Virus record (IMG/VR): IMGVR_UViG_3300032050_008598
Span: 1-34,166 of that record
Origin: a virus
Direction: 5' to 3' (one strand)
Length of the DNA stretch: 34,166 nucleotides
Shown here: piece by piece, positions 15,027-21,469 of the stretch
How positions within the stretch are numbered: position 1 is the first letter of the stretch
Layout of the letters: every line of letters begins with the position of its first letter
The notes under the pieces: model-generated
The model's input: the letters and a program-made list of their open reading frames with translations, nothing else
Told to the model about the DNA's origin: nothing
Database searches by the model: none
Translations under genes and position numbers: made by a program

Positions 15027-16037
15027 TCAAACGGACAAGCTGTGATCTTCTTTAATATTGTATCTAGCATTTAATGGCTCCGCATAACTTTGTGCCTGTT
15101 CAGAAATTTTCTTAAGGTCATAGAGACCGCAAAATTTCATTAACTTCACACCAACCTGGTTAATATTTTTATTGGAATTAGTAGCTTCTGCAATCGTGGT
15201 TGCAATAATTTCTTTAATGTCATCGGGTTGATAGCTAAGATCGATCAACCTGCGATTGCGTTCATAATCTTCTAAGACTCGATGTTCTTTACCTTCGTGA
15301 TCGGTCCATCTCTGTAGCATGAGATTATTCCACGCATATCCTTTGGTGCCACGATCCTCGAACGCTTCAGTAAGACCCACTTTTTTGCTTGTGCCTTTAG
15401 TACGCACACCTGGATATGCCGAGAAGACATTATCACTGGTATCACCACGCATACATTTTTCAAAGAGTAGCCATTCTGGATTTGGAGCGGCTTTCGCTTC
15501 TTTAGTTTTCTTGTCAATGACGGGCTTGCCTTTGTCATCAAAGATTCCTTCGTGTGTGATAACGTGTTCCATTACTCCGTTATACTGTTTAACATTGGAG
15601 GCGATCAGTTGTACGAAGTCTGTGTCAGTACTGATGATCACATGGTTATCATTCGGATGGCTCTGTATCCAACCTGCGATTAGATCGTCCGCTTCTAGCT
15701 GAGAATTTTGTAGAACTGTACAGTTGGTCTTTTCTGTTACAAATTCTTTAAATGTATCAAATGCTTCCCAAAATACACGTTCTTCTTCTTGTTCTCTTTC
15801 GTTATGAGCAGCACGAGCATCTGCACGATTACGCTTATAGGGAGCATAATAATCTTTGCGCCACGATCTGCCTTCTAAACAGAAGATAACATGACTTCCG
15901 TTAAACTGTTGCCACGCTTTTCGTATTGAATTTAAGGTAATATGAAAAGCCATACCTAACTTGATATCAGCATCGCCGTTGATTACGTGGCGAGCACGAA
16001 AAAATGTATTTGCTGTATCAACTAAAATATAGGTCAT
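15027..16037 (-). CDS. FEN-family 5'-3' exonuclease (T4 RNase H-like)
   Basis: 336 residues. The N-terminus has YILVDTANTFFRARH with D7, followed by the helical-arch region SWRKDYYAPYKRNRADAR. Metal-binding acidic clusters are LEADDLIAG (E115, D117, D118) and ISTDTDFVQL (D138, D140), then RGDTSDNV further on. These are the signatures of structure-specific 5' nucleases that remove RNA primers and 5' flaps during replication, as T4 rnh does. A lysine-rich insertion (FDDKGKPVIDKKTKEAKAA) separates the nuclease core from the helix-hairpin region. It overlaps the upstream gene by 4 nt (ATGA). It should act with the DNA polymerase and clamp encoded to the right. Confidence 0.88.
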   Translation of the reverse strand: MTYILVDTANTFFRARHVINGDADIKLGMAFHITLNSIRKAWQQFNGSHVIFCLEGRSWRKDYYAPYKRNRADARAAHNEREQEEERVFWEAFDTFKEFVTEKTNCTVLQNSQLEADDLIAGWIQSHPNDNHVIISTDTDFVQLIASNVKQYNGVMEHVITHEGIFDDKGKPVIDKKTKEAKAAPNPEWLLFEKCMRGDTSDNVFSAYPGVRTKGTSKKVGLTEAFEDRGTKGYAWNNLMLQRWTDHEGKEHRVLEDYERNRRLIDLSYQPDDIKEIIATTIAEATNSNKNINQVGVKLMKFCGLYDLKKISEQAQSYAEPLNARYNIKEDHSLSV

Positions 16038-16471
16038 TGATTTTTCTTCTTTACTGATTGTATGTCTATAACACCTGTATTAACAGGGCCACCAAAATCA
16101 CCATCGACAACTACGTTGGCGCAAAGTTCACGGAACCAACGATCGACAATTTCCTCGTCCTTGTCACCGTCTGCACCATAACCGTCTTGCTTTAATTGTA
16201 GCACAAAGAACTCATTCCAGTCAAGCTCAAAAAAACCGTTACGAATGTTATCTTTGTTTACGTGAGTATTAATGACTCCGACCCAAGGTTCTTTCTTTCG
16301 AGTAGCACGATCTTTTGGCGATAATTTGGCTAACTCTTCTTGTTCTTGAGCAAGTTTGGCAGATTCTTCTGCTTGTTGTTTTCTAATTTCTGCTTCTTCT
16401 AGAGCTTTTTGTGCCTGCACTAAACTCTCTTGGATCTTATCAATACCTAATAGTTTTTTGATCAGTTTCAT
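16034..16471 (-). CDS. Conserved phage protein with N-terminal coiled coil (145 aa)
   Basis: 145 residues from the ATG at 16471, which shares one base with the QueE stop (TAATG); a GTG at 16483 is an alternative. Residues 10-55 are a Gln/Glu/Ala-rich coiled coil (ALEEAEIRKQQAEESAKLAQ). The rest is a globular domain with PWVGVINTHVNKDNIRNGFF, then LDWNEFFVLQLKQDGYG and IVDRWFRELCANVV, a pattern I recognise from aquatic T4-like phage proteins without known function. It lies between the QueE and exonuclease genes with overlaps on both sides. Confidence 0.7.
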   Translation of the reverse strand: MKLIKKLLGIDKIQESLVQAQKALEEAEIRKQQAEESAKLAQEQEELAKLSPKDRATRKKEPWVGVINTHVNKDNIRNGFFELDWNEFFVLQLKQDGYGADGDKDEEIVDRWFRELCANVVVDGDFGGPVNTGVIDIQSVKKKNQ

Positions 16472-17322
16472 TAAGTTCCCCACTCATTTTTAAACAAAGG
16501 CACCTGCAAGCGATCTGAATAGCGTAGACCATTTTTCATTGCCAGTTCCGCTACACGGCGATTATTTAATGTATAAACACTTTCTACTCCACCCACTGGC
16601 ATCAAATATACAGGACCAGTAAAGCCTTCTGCACGATAAATGTCTACAGTTTCTAAGGCTTCTTCGGCGTCGTCTTCTGTGGCTACTACAAATTTTAGAT
16701 AGGCGTAGCCTACTTCTTGATATTCGCATACAACATCAGGTCGAATAGCTACAGATCTTTCTTCGCCGCTGCAACTTAATTTCGCACTAACAGAAAACGT
16801 TAATCTAGTGTAACCTCTTTTTTCAATACCCCAATCTAATAGATATTTTTTAAATTCGGGTGTAAGATTTTGAGTACCATTAGTTTCAAAAGTAATTTCT
16901 TTTAAACCTTCCATCTTAGGATGATTTAAAAGTTCCGGATAGATATTTTGCCATTTTAACAAAGGCTCCCCTCCAGTAATAACTAAATGTTCATCTTCCC
17001 ATTTACCGTATGGTAGAATCTTCATTATGTTTTCTGCGATCTCGTCCGGGCTATAAAAAGGACTCAGATGTTTAAAAGCTGGATGCCACGAAGCATAGCT
17101 ATCACAGCCTGTTGATACTAGAGGTAACTCTTCATAAGTTTTATACAGATGTACATTGTTAGCAATAGGATCAACTTCAGTAGTTGATTCTCCTTTAGGC
17201 ATGCCAAACCCGGCACACTTAAAATTGCAACCAAATGTTCTCATAAACACTGAAGGAACGCCCATAAAACGTCCTTCTCCCTGTATGCTGTAAAACAGCT
17301 CTGCTAATTTAATTTTTTCCAT
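16471..17322 (-). CDS. queE: 7-carboxy-7-deazaguanine synthase (QueE)
   Basis: 283 residues. The N-terminus LAELFYSIQGEGRFMGVPSV and FMRTFGCNFKC are hallmarks of QueE, the radical SAM enzyme that contracts 6-carboxytetrahydropterin to 7-carboxy-7-deazaguanine. C32 and C36 are the first two cluster ligands; the third appears to be C73 in TGCDSYASW, after a 36-residue insertion that begins AGFGMPKGES. GGE is in HLVITGGEPLLKWQ. FETNGTQ and VSAKLSCSGEE are substrate-site strands. It should act downstream of FolE and the QueD-like protein to make the base that DpdA inserts into DNA. Being on the same strand but 4 kb or more away from the other pathway genes, it is part of the same long gene run. 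Confidence 0.9.
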   Translation of the reverse strand: MEKIKLAELFYSIQGEGRFMGVPSVFMRTFGCNFKCAGFGMPKGESTTEVDPIANNVHLYKTYEELPLVSTGCDSYASWHPAFKHLSPFYSPDEIAENIMKILPYGKWEDEHLVITGGEPLLKWQNIYPELLNHPKMEGLKEITFETNGTQNLTPEFKKYLLDWGIEKRGYTRLTFSVSAKLSCSGEERSVAIRPDVVCEYQEVGYAYLKFVVATEDDAEEALETVDIYRAEGFTGPVYLMPVGGVESVYTLNNRRVAELAMKNGLRYSDRLQVPLFKNEWGT

Positions 17323-17328
17323 ATTTTA

Positions 17329-17493
17329 TTATACACTCTTTTTTCGTAGTTGCCAAGAGCCATCACCTAGATCGAGCCATTCTAGAGTATCACCTTCTTT
17401 CCAATCTGCTTCTTTTAACAGGTCGGGAGGAAATGTTAAAATACTATCTCCGGTTTCGGGATCTTCTTCAACTGTCAATGTCCAACTTTTCAA
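17329..17493 (-). CDS. Short AbrB/SpoVT-like protein with TTG start (54 aa)
   Basis: A 54-residue frame too short for most gene callers: LKSWTLTVEEDPETGDSILT (initiated as Met at TTG) then FPPDLLKEADWKEGDTLEWL and a final DLGDGSWQLRKKSV. The TTG at 17493 is preceded by AGGAG with 6 nt spacing. The layout, PPDLLKEADWKEGDTLEW with a following beta hairpin, resembles the swapped-hairpin AbrB/MazE DNA-binding fold and small proteins seen in phages and cyanobacteria. It overlaps the end of the dCMP deaminase gene by 26 nt and precedes queE by 6 nt. A transcription-regulatory role is possible, not shown. Confidence 0.7.
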   Translation of the reverse strand: MKSWTLTVEEDPETGDSILTFPPDLLKEADWKEGDTLEWLDLGDGSWQLRKKSV

Positions 17494-17986
17494 CGTTAAC
17501 TCCTGATTTGGTTAAAAAATTTATTCCAGTATCGTCTCTGTAATTTTCTTTAAAATATACATTTTTAATACCGGATTGATATATCAATTTAGCACAATCT
17601 AAACACGGACTATGTGTAACAAATAAATCTGCGTTAAGTCCTGATTCGTTACTGCGAGCTAATTTTGCGATAGCGTTTGACTCTGCGTGTAGTACTTCTG
17701 ATTTTGTTTTTAAGCCATATCTGTATTCTTCTTCCGCATCCTCGTTCCATTCAGTATACGGATACATAGCTTCAAACTCTTCTGGACTTACCCAGCCACC
17801 TGCGCCGGAATCATATACTTTGTCTTCGCAGTTGTTATCCCAACCAGCCGGCATACCGTTGTAGCCGATAGAGATAATTCTATCATCCTTGACTACAATA
17901 GCACCAACGTGTAAGCGACGAGCATGACTAAGTGCTGAGAAGATTTCTGCCGTTCTCATAAAGGCGCTTTTCAGTTTCTGTTTCAT
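17468..17986 (-). CDS. Deoxycytidylate (dCMP) deaminase
   Basis: 172 residues. The zinc and catalytic motifs are clear: LHAESNAIAKLA with H100 and E102, and SPCLDCAK with C128 and C131. The N-terminal part has RRLHVGAIVVKDDRIISIGY and NGMPAGWDNNCE as in T4 dCMP deaminase, followed by an insertion (residues 55-95) with acidic residues that is typical of the phage form. The enzyme makes dUMP for thymidylate synthesis. The start at 17986 is 59 nt inside the preceding small gene; an internal ATG at 17959 has no ribosome site. It is likely to be co-regulated with the neighbouring nucleotide genes. Confidence 0.9.
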   Translation of the reverse strand: MKQKLKSAFMRTAEIFSALSHARRLHVGAIVVKDDRIISIGYNGMPAGWDNNCEDKVYDSGAGGWVSPEEFEAMYPYTEWNEDAEEEYRYGLKTKSEVLHAESNAIAKLARSNESGLNADLFVTHSPCLDCAKLIYQSGIKNVYFKENYRDDTGINFLTKSGVNVEKLDIDS

Positions 17987-18149
17987 TTTTTCTTCGATTT
18001 CTACATTCTTCTTTTACCCTAGGTGGGATATCTGGATGCCATTCTGCCATACCACAATCATATATCTTATATTCTGGTATTTCTACATTAGAGAGAAGAA
18101 TCACCCATAATACACTAGCCACTATAAAACCAATGATGTACTTTCTCAT
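17928..18149 (-). CDS. Small single-pass membrane protein (73 aa)
   Basis: 73 residues with one N-terminal hydrophobic helix (residues about 4-20, YIIGFIVASVLWVILL), then a short soluble part containing YKIYDCGMAEWHPDIPP and EECRNRRKNE with two cysteines. The helix with a basic MRK start is an anchor of type II or an uncleaved signal. The DCGMAEWHPDIP stretch is one I recognise from small membrane-anchored proteins in cyanophages. The gene overlaps the dCMP deaminase by 59 nt, a long overlap, but both frames look real. Function unknown. Confidence 0.65.
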   Translation of the reverse strand: MRKYIIGFIVASVLWVILLSNVEIPEYKIYDCGMAEWHPDIPPRVKEECRNRRKNETETEKRLYENGRNLLST

Positions 18150-18167
18150 TGAGCGTTTTTCAAAGAA

Positions 18168-18371
18168 TCAGATATTGAAATGTTTATCCAACACTTCAAG
18201 TTTATCCATATATTCGGCAATGATAGCCATTTCTTTTTCAATAGCACTCATTAAATCAGTATGATCGTGAATGGCCATAGGGTTACCTAACATAATATCT
18301 ACATTCATTTTATGTTTTAAAACGTGTGCTGAAAAATGCGCTCTTAGCGCATCAAGAATTTCTTTTCTCAT
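18168..18371 (-). CDS. Conserved small phage protein (67 aa)
   Basis: 67 residues from the second ATG, at 18371, chosen because it overlaps the upstream stop as ATGA and is preceded by AGGAA; an ATG at 18377 lies two codons earlier. The protein is helical, MRKEILDALRAHFSAHVLKH, then MNVDIMLGNPMAIHDH and a C-terminal amphipathic helix. Several histidines (HFSAHVLKHK, HDH) stand out but fit no known metal motif. It is similar to small proteins of T4-like cyanophages; function unknown. Confidence 0.65.
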   Translation of the reverse strand: MRKEILDALRAHFSAHVLKHKMNVDIMLGNPMAIHDHTDLMSAIEKEMAIIAEYMDKLEVLDKHFNI

Positions 18372-18757
18372 TTCCATTTCCTATAATTGCCCCGTTCTGG
18401 TATGACGTGTCTCACGCCTCCAGTAGGGTCTTCCATATCACCACTACGTCTCGGAATGAGATGTACGTGGGGCCAACCTACGGTTTGTCCTGCTGACTTT
18501 CCGTAATTAAAACCGATGTTAAAACCGTCACACTGTCCTTCTTCAACCATACGTATACCGTCACGCACAGCATCTTCAAATGCATCCATTAGTACAGATA
18601 CTGTGTTATATTTAGGTACAAATAACAGATGCCCTTCTGTAACCGGATATTTGTCTGCAAATACTTTTACGTGATAGTCCTCGTCTACAAGATTATCCCA
18701 AGGTGCTTGACTATCCTCTATAGACTCAGCTTGATCATTCATTATTTTTTCATTCAT
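18368..18757 (-). CDS. HIT family nucleotide hydrolase/transferase
   Basis: 129 residues from the ATG at 18757, which overlaps the preceding stop as ATGA; upstream in-frame starts are TTG/GTG and unlikely. The HIT signature is GWPHVHLIPRRSGD, the histidine triad region that ends the domain. EGHLLFVPKYNTVSVL is the other conserved strand. HIT proteins hydrolyse or transfer nucleoside phosphate groups from dinucleotide or nucleotide-adduct substrates. Here it lies in a chain of overlapping genes with the phosphoribosyltransferase and dCMP deaminase, pointing to nucleotide metabolism. The specific substrate is not clear. Confidence 0.85.
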   Translation of the reverse strand: MNEKIMNDQAESIEDSQAPWDNLVDEDYHVKVFADKYPVTEGHLLFVPKYNTVSVLMDAFEDAVRDGIRMVEEGQCDGFNIGFNYGKSAGQTVGWPHVHLIPRRSGDMEDPTGGVRHVIPERGNYRKWK

Positions 18758-19341
18758 TTTGCCCACCAATCTTCCCAAGGGAAATCAACCCAAACATCGT
18801 TTTCTGCTTTGTTGATTTCTTTTCCAACAAAATCCATTTTAACTTCGCACTTACTAGCTAGATTATCAACTAATACTGCAAATTTTACATTATTGTTCCA
18901 AACGTGTTCCCAGTCAGGATCGTTAGGCAAACAGCCACTCGGCCAATCATTAATTATCCAATTAAAAGTAGCACCGGTGTCGTTGATGTCGTCAACAATA
19001 AGAATATTCTTAAAGTTTTCACCTTGTTCTAAAAGTGAACCAGCTGCATCTAATACAGCCCCTATATCGTTTTCGTCGTTTACGAATATTTCTTTTTTAG
19101 GATAACCTAAAGCATCTTCGGCCATCCATAAATTACTTTCTCCGCCCTGACCGTCTCGTAGGCTTACTCCTAGGGCATACATCGGAACATTGAGATAATG
19201 ACTGATCATTACAGCAGGAATCAGCCCACCTCTTGTTAATCCTACAATGTAATCAGGACGCCAGCTGCTGATCACAATATCTCTACATATCTTGCTAACA
19301 AGACCGTTAAGTTCTTGTTGTTGAAATATGAGCTTGTTCAT
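18754..19341 (-). CDS. Purine-type phosphoribosyltransferase
   Basis: 195 residues, preceded by AAGGA. The PRPP-binding loop is ILIVDDINDTGATF at 113-126, the classic PRTase motif. YIVGLTRGGLIPAVMISHYL is the Rossmann-side motif. The closing WVDFPWEDWW is like the C-terminus of bacterial xanthine-guanine PRTase (Gpt), so a guanine or xanthine PRTase is my best reading. It attaches a purine base to PRPP. In a phage that displaces guanine from DNA through DpdA, this could recycle released guanine, though that is inference. It overlaps the cupin gene by 35 nt and the HIT gene by 4 nt. Confidence 0.85.
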   Translation of the reverse strand: MNKLIFQQQELNGLVSKICRDIVISSWRPDYIVGLTRGGLIPAVMISHYLNVPMYALGVSLRDGQGGESNLWMAEDALGYPKKEIFVNDENDIGAVLDAAGSLLEQGENFKNILIVDDINDTGATFNWIINDWPSGCLPNDPDWEHVWNNNVKFAVLVDNLASKCEVKMDFVGKEINKAENDVWVDFPWEDWWAK

Positions 19342-19783
19342 ATCTTTCCTTTAAATATTGTTCGTGTTGAATCCATTTGTTATTAACTAAGAATCCCCAA
19401 TCACGTTTGTGAGGACCGGGCATAAACAACGTCCACGCTGTTACGCCAGGCTTAAGCTCAATACGATGATAAGAGTTAGGGCTACATATACGAAAATGGC
19501 CGGGTCCTCTCCATTTACGTATTTCACAAGATTTATTGCCCTGTTCGTCAAACTGCGGAACCCATTCATAATAACCACCTTTCAAAATCAATGTAGCATA
19601 GGGCCAAGGATGATCGTGAACGTCATCCGGATCTCCTTTTAAGAACTTGTGTAAAAATACATTAAATGGAAAACGGTTACGCTCTTTTAAAAAGAGATAA
19701 TACCGTTCGAGATACGGTTCATTGTGTACGCGATCAAAAATAATACGCTTACGACCTAATCGTTCAAGTAGCTTCAACAACAT
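19307..19783 (-). CDS. Cupin-fold protein
   Basis: 158 residues. DDVHDHPWPYATLILKGGYY and the later SYHRIELKPGVTAWTLFMPG give the two cupin metal-box strands: the HDHPW pair supplies histidines, YEWVP follows, and YHRIEL supplies the last His. Cupins of this small phage type are common in T4-like aquatic phages, but the reaction or ligand is unknown to me. Helical caps at both ends (KLLERLGRKRIIF, and EQYLKERYEQAH) may mediate oligomers. It overlaps the DNA glycosylase gene by 20 nt upstream and the PRTase downstream. Confidence 0.75.
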   Translation of the reverse strand: MLLKLLERLGRKRIIFDRVHNEPYLERYYLFLKERNRFPFNVFLHKFLKGDPDDVHDHPWPYATLILKGGYYEWVPQFDEQGNKSCEIRKWRGPGHFRICSPNSYHRIELKPGVTAWTLFMPGPHKRDWGFLVNNKWIQHEQYLKERYEQAHISTTRT

Positions 19784-20201
19784 TAAAAATTTCCTCTTCG
19801 AGATATCTTTTTAGTTCTTTGTCTGTAGGTTGCACAGAATAATTTTGTTTAAAAAAGATTTCGTAGCTATCGCTTCCGTATTTGCCGATACCATACAACA
19901 GTTTAGCATCATTTCCATCCCAAAGCAAGAAATCAGCAGTCATTCTTTTAAGTCTTTGAAAACGTACATTGTACATACCTAACGGCCAAATTACTTCCTT
20001 GACCTCGTCGATAGTAGAGAACAAAAATTTATTAGGAGTGGGCCAACGATTGAGAAATATAGGCAGTACATACTTCACTGCCTTTCTTCCAGTTTGATTT
20101 AGCATAATGACAGCGACCATATGCTGCCAAGCACGAACAGTTCGATCGTTAGAAGGTAACTGTTGTTGTACCATTAATTCATCTAATAACGGTTTAATCA
20201 T
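19764..20201 (-). CDS. MBD4-like HhH-GPD DNA glycosylase
   Basis: 145 residues, the size of a bare glycosylase domain. MLNQTGRKAVKYVLPIFLNR resembles the start of the vertebrate MBD4 glycosylase domain, PLGMYNVRFQRLKRM its middle, and LLYGIGKYGSDSYEIFF its helix-hairpin-helix with catalytic Asp (D111). The final QPTDKELKRYL matches the MBD4 end. The protein lacks the methyl-binding domain and the C-terminal Fe-S loop of endonuclease III. It should excise thymine or uracil from mismatches with G. Because this phage probably modifies guanine, a glycosylase that senses a modified G opposite a pyrimidine is a conceivable role. It overlaps the next gene by 8 nt. Confidence 0.82.
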   Translation of the reverse strand: MIKPLLDELMVQQQLPSNDRTVRAWQHMVAVIMLNQTGRKAVKYVLPIFLNRWPTPNKFLFSTIDEVKEVIWPLGMYNVRFQRLKRMTADFLLWDGNDAKLLYGIGKYGSDSYEIFFKQNYSVQPTDKELKRYLEEEIFNVVEAT

Positions 20202-20415
20202 GTGTGCCTTCTAACCAGCGATCTACCATTTCTTCTGCTTCCTGTTGACTTACTGCTAATACAGAGAACCAAGCATATTCTTGATTGGCTTTTATGTCAA
20301 AAGGAACAGGCCCCCTAGTGAAAGATAAAGGGTCGTCAAGAGATCTCTGAACTTGAAAAGTTTTAAGATTTCTAACTCTTTGTATAAAAGAACTGGCTAA
20401 TTCTGCACTATTCAT
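20194..20415 (-). CDS. Small conserved phage protein (73 aa)
   Basis: 73 residues: FIQRVRNLKTFQVQRSLDDP, then LSFTRGPVPFDIKANQEYAW, then FSVLAVSQQEAEEMVDRWLE. The order beta strands then a single helix suggests a small alpha/beta domain. I have seen similar proteins in T4-like aquatic phages but know no function. It overlaps the DNA glycosylase gene by 8 nt and is 9 nt from the next short gene, so all are co-transcribed. Confidence 0.65.
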   Translation of the reverse strand: MNSAELASSFIQRVRNLKTFQVQRSLDDPLSFTRGPVPFDIKANQEYAWFSVLAVSQQEAEEMVDRWLEGTHD

Positions 20416-20424
20416 TATAGTCTT

Positions 20425-20589
20425 TTATTTTTGTTCTGCTTCTTGATCTTTACGAAACTGTTCTTCTAGCCAGAGTCTTTTTTGATGTTGATACATATCT
20501 TCTGACAGACTGTGCCATCCGATACAATCTCCTGTAGGACTACGACCACAGCCACAGGTTCCTTTTTTTAGTTCAGTTTGTTGATTCAT
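20425..20589 (-). CDS. CDGSH-like micro-protein (54 aa)
   Basis: A 54-residue frame too short for many gene callers, start ATG at 20589, ending 9 nt before the 73-aa gene. It reads MNQQTELKKGTCGCGRSPTG then DCIGWHSLSEDMYQHQKRLW and a charged end. The spacing C12-x-C14-x2-S17-x4-C22-x-G-x-H26 is close to the CDGSH iron-sulfur motif (CxCx2(S/T)x3PxCDGxH), but it lacks the Pro and the DG pair. It may be a small zinc or Fe-S protein. Codon use and overlap pattern match the neighbours, and the next gene, FolE, begins 8 nt upstream of it. Its role is unknown. Confidence 0.65.
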   Translation of the reverse strand: MNQQTELKKGTCGCGRSPTGDCIGWHSLSEDMYQHQKRLWLEEQFRKDQEAEQK

Positions 20590-20597
20590 AATTTTCC

Positions 20598-21434
20598 TTA
20601 TCTAGGGGCAAAGTCTTGTTGTAATTTGATATTATCAAAGAATTCCTTCTTTGTACTTTGGTCATCTTTGAAAGCACCTTTTAGCACAGTAGTCTGTGTT
20701 AAACTTGAATGTGCCATAATACCGCGATTCTCGCAGCATCCGTGTACTGCTTGAATATAAACACCTACATCCTTGGCACCTGTAGCTCGCATGATTTCTC
20801 GGGCAATGTCGTTCGCCAACTCTTCTTGAAGCGTGCCGCGCCGGGCACACCACTGTGCGATACGAGTGTATTTAGAAAGGCCGATGAGTTTTTCTGCGGC
20901 AATGATGCCGATATATGCCACGCCACTAACGGGCTGGTGATGATGACTACACATACTGCGTAGCTCGCTACGGACAACCAACATACCTTCGTAACGGTCC
21001 TCTGTATCATTTGGAAACGCTGTAGCGTCTGGTGCTGGTTCATATCTTCCTGCCATTATTTCATTAAAGTACATTTTAGCAAGACGTCTTGCTGTACCTT
21101 TGCTGTTAGGATCAGTTTCTCGATCAATAAGCAATCTATCTAGAACTGTTTCAAATGCTTCTGCGGCTTCGTCAATAAGTTTCTCTTTATCGCCTTCGTG
21201 TAAGAAGTCGCTGATGTTATCGCCTGCCCAAAAACGTTTACCTTCACGTTTCATTTTAAAGCGAAGATGATCGCCAAGATATGCTTCTTCGTAGCCCTTG
21301 TCACTCATCATTTCCCCAGCTTTAACATAAACTTTTTGGGGAAGTGGAACATACTGATCTTTAAATTCGTCTTTTACGAATTCTGTGTTTATATTTTCAT
21401 TTAATACAGGATCTGGTTTAAATTTGTTTGTCAA
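20598..21434 (-). CDS. folE: GTP cyclohydrolase I (FolE), TTG start, long N-terminus
   Basis: 278 residues from a TTG at 21434 with GGAG upstream. The catalytic zinc site is clear: MCSHHHQPVSG with C162 and H164-H166, and VHGCCENRGI with H231 and C233. GKGTARRL-type motif appears as NSKGTARRLAKMYF, and LIGLSKYTRI and QEELANDIAREI are the usual strands. Typical FolE is 185-225 residues; here about 80 residues precede the domain (GDHLRFKMKREGKRFWAGDN and SDFLHEGDK). It converts GTP to 7,8-dihydroneopterin triphosphate, the first step toward preQ0 and folate. In this context, with QueD-like, QueE and DpdA, it supplies the base for DNA modification. Confidence 0.93.
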   Translation of the reverse strand: MTNKFKPDPVLNENINTEFVKDEFKDQYVPLPQKVYVKAGEMMSDKGYEEAYLGDHLRFKMKREGKRFWAGDNISDFLHEGDKEKLIDEAAEAFETVLDRLLIDRETDPNSKGTARRLAKMYFNEIMAGRYEPAPDATAFPNDTEDRYEGMLVVRSELRSMCSHHHQPVSGVAYIGIIAAEKLIGLSKYTRIAQWCARRGTLQEELANDIAREIMRATGAKDVGVYIQAVHGCCENRGIMAHSSLTQTTVLKGAFKDDQSTKKEFFDNIKLQQDFAPR

Positions 21435-21442
21435 TTATAATT

Positions 21443-21446
21443 CTCC
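21443..21446 (-). promoter_or_regulatory. Ribosome binding site for TTG start of FolE
   Basis: GGAG with 8 nt spacing to the TTG at 21434. It supports the TTG start rather than the first internal ATG and accounts for the long N-terminus. Confidence 0.5.
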
Positions 21447-21469
21447 GAGTTATAGTCGTGGATGACATT

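Noticed and set aside
14984-15070. Longer start for the 158-aa gene
   Set aside because: A strong GGGAGGA lies before the inner ATG, and the longer form overlaps the exonuclease gene.
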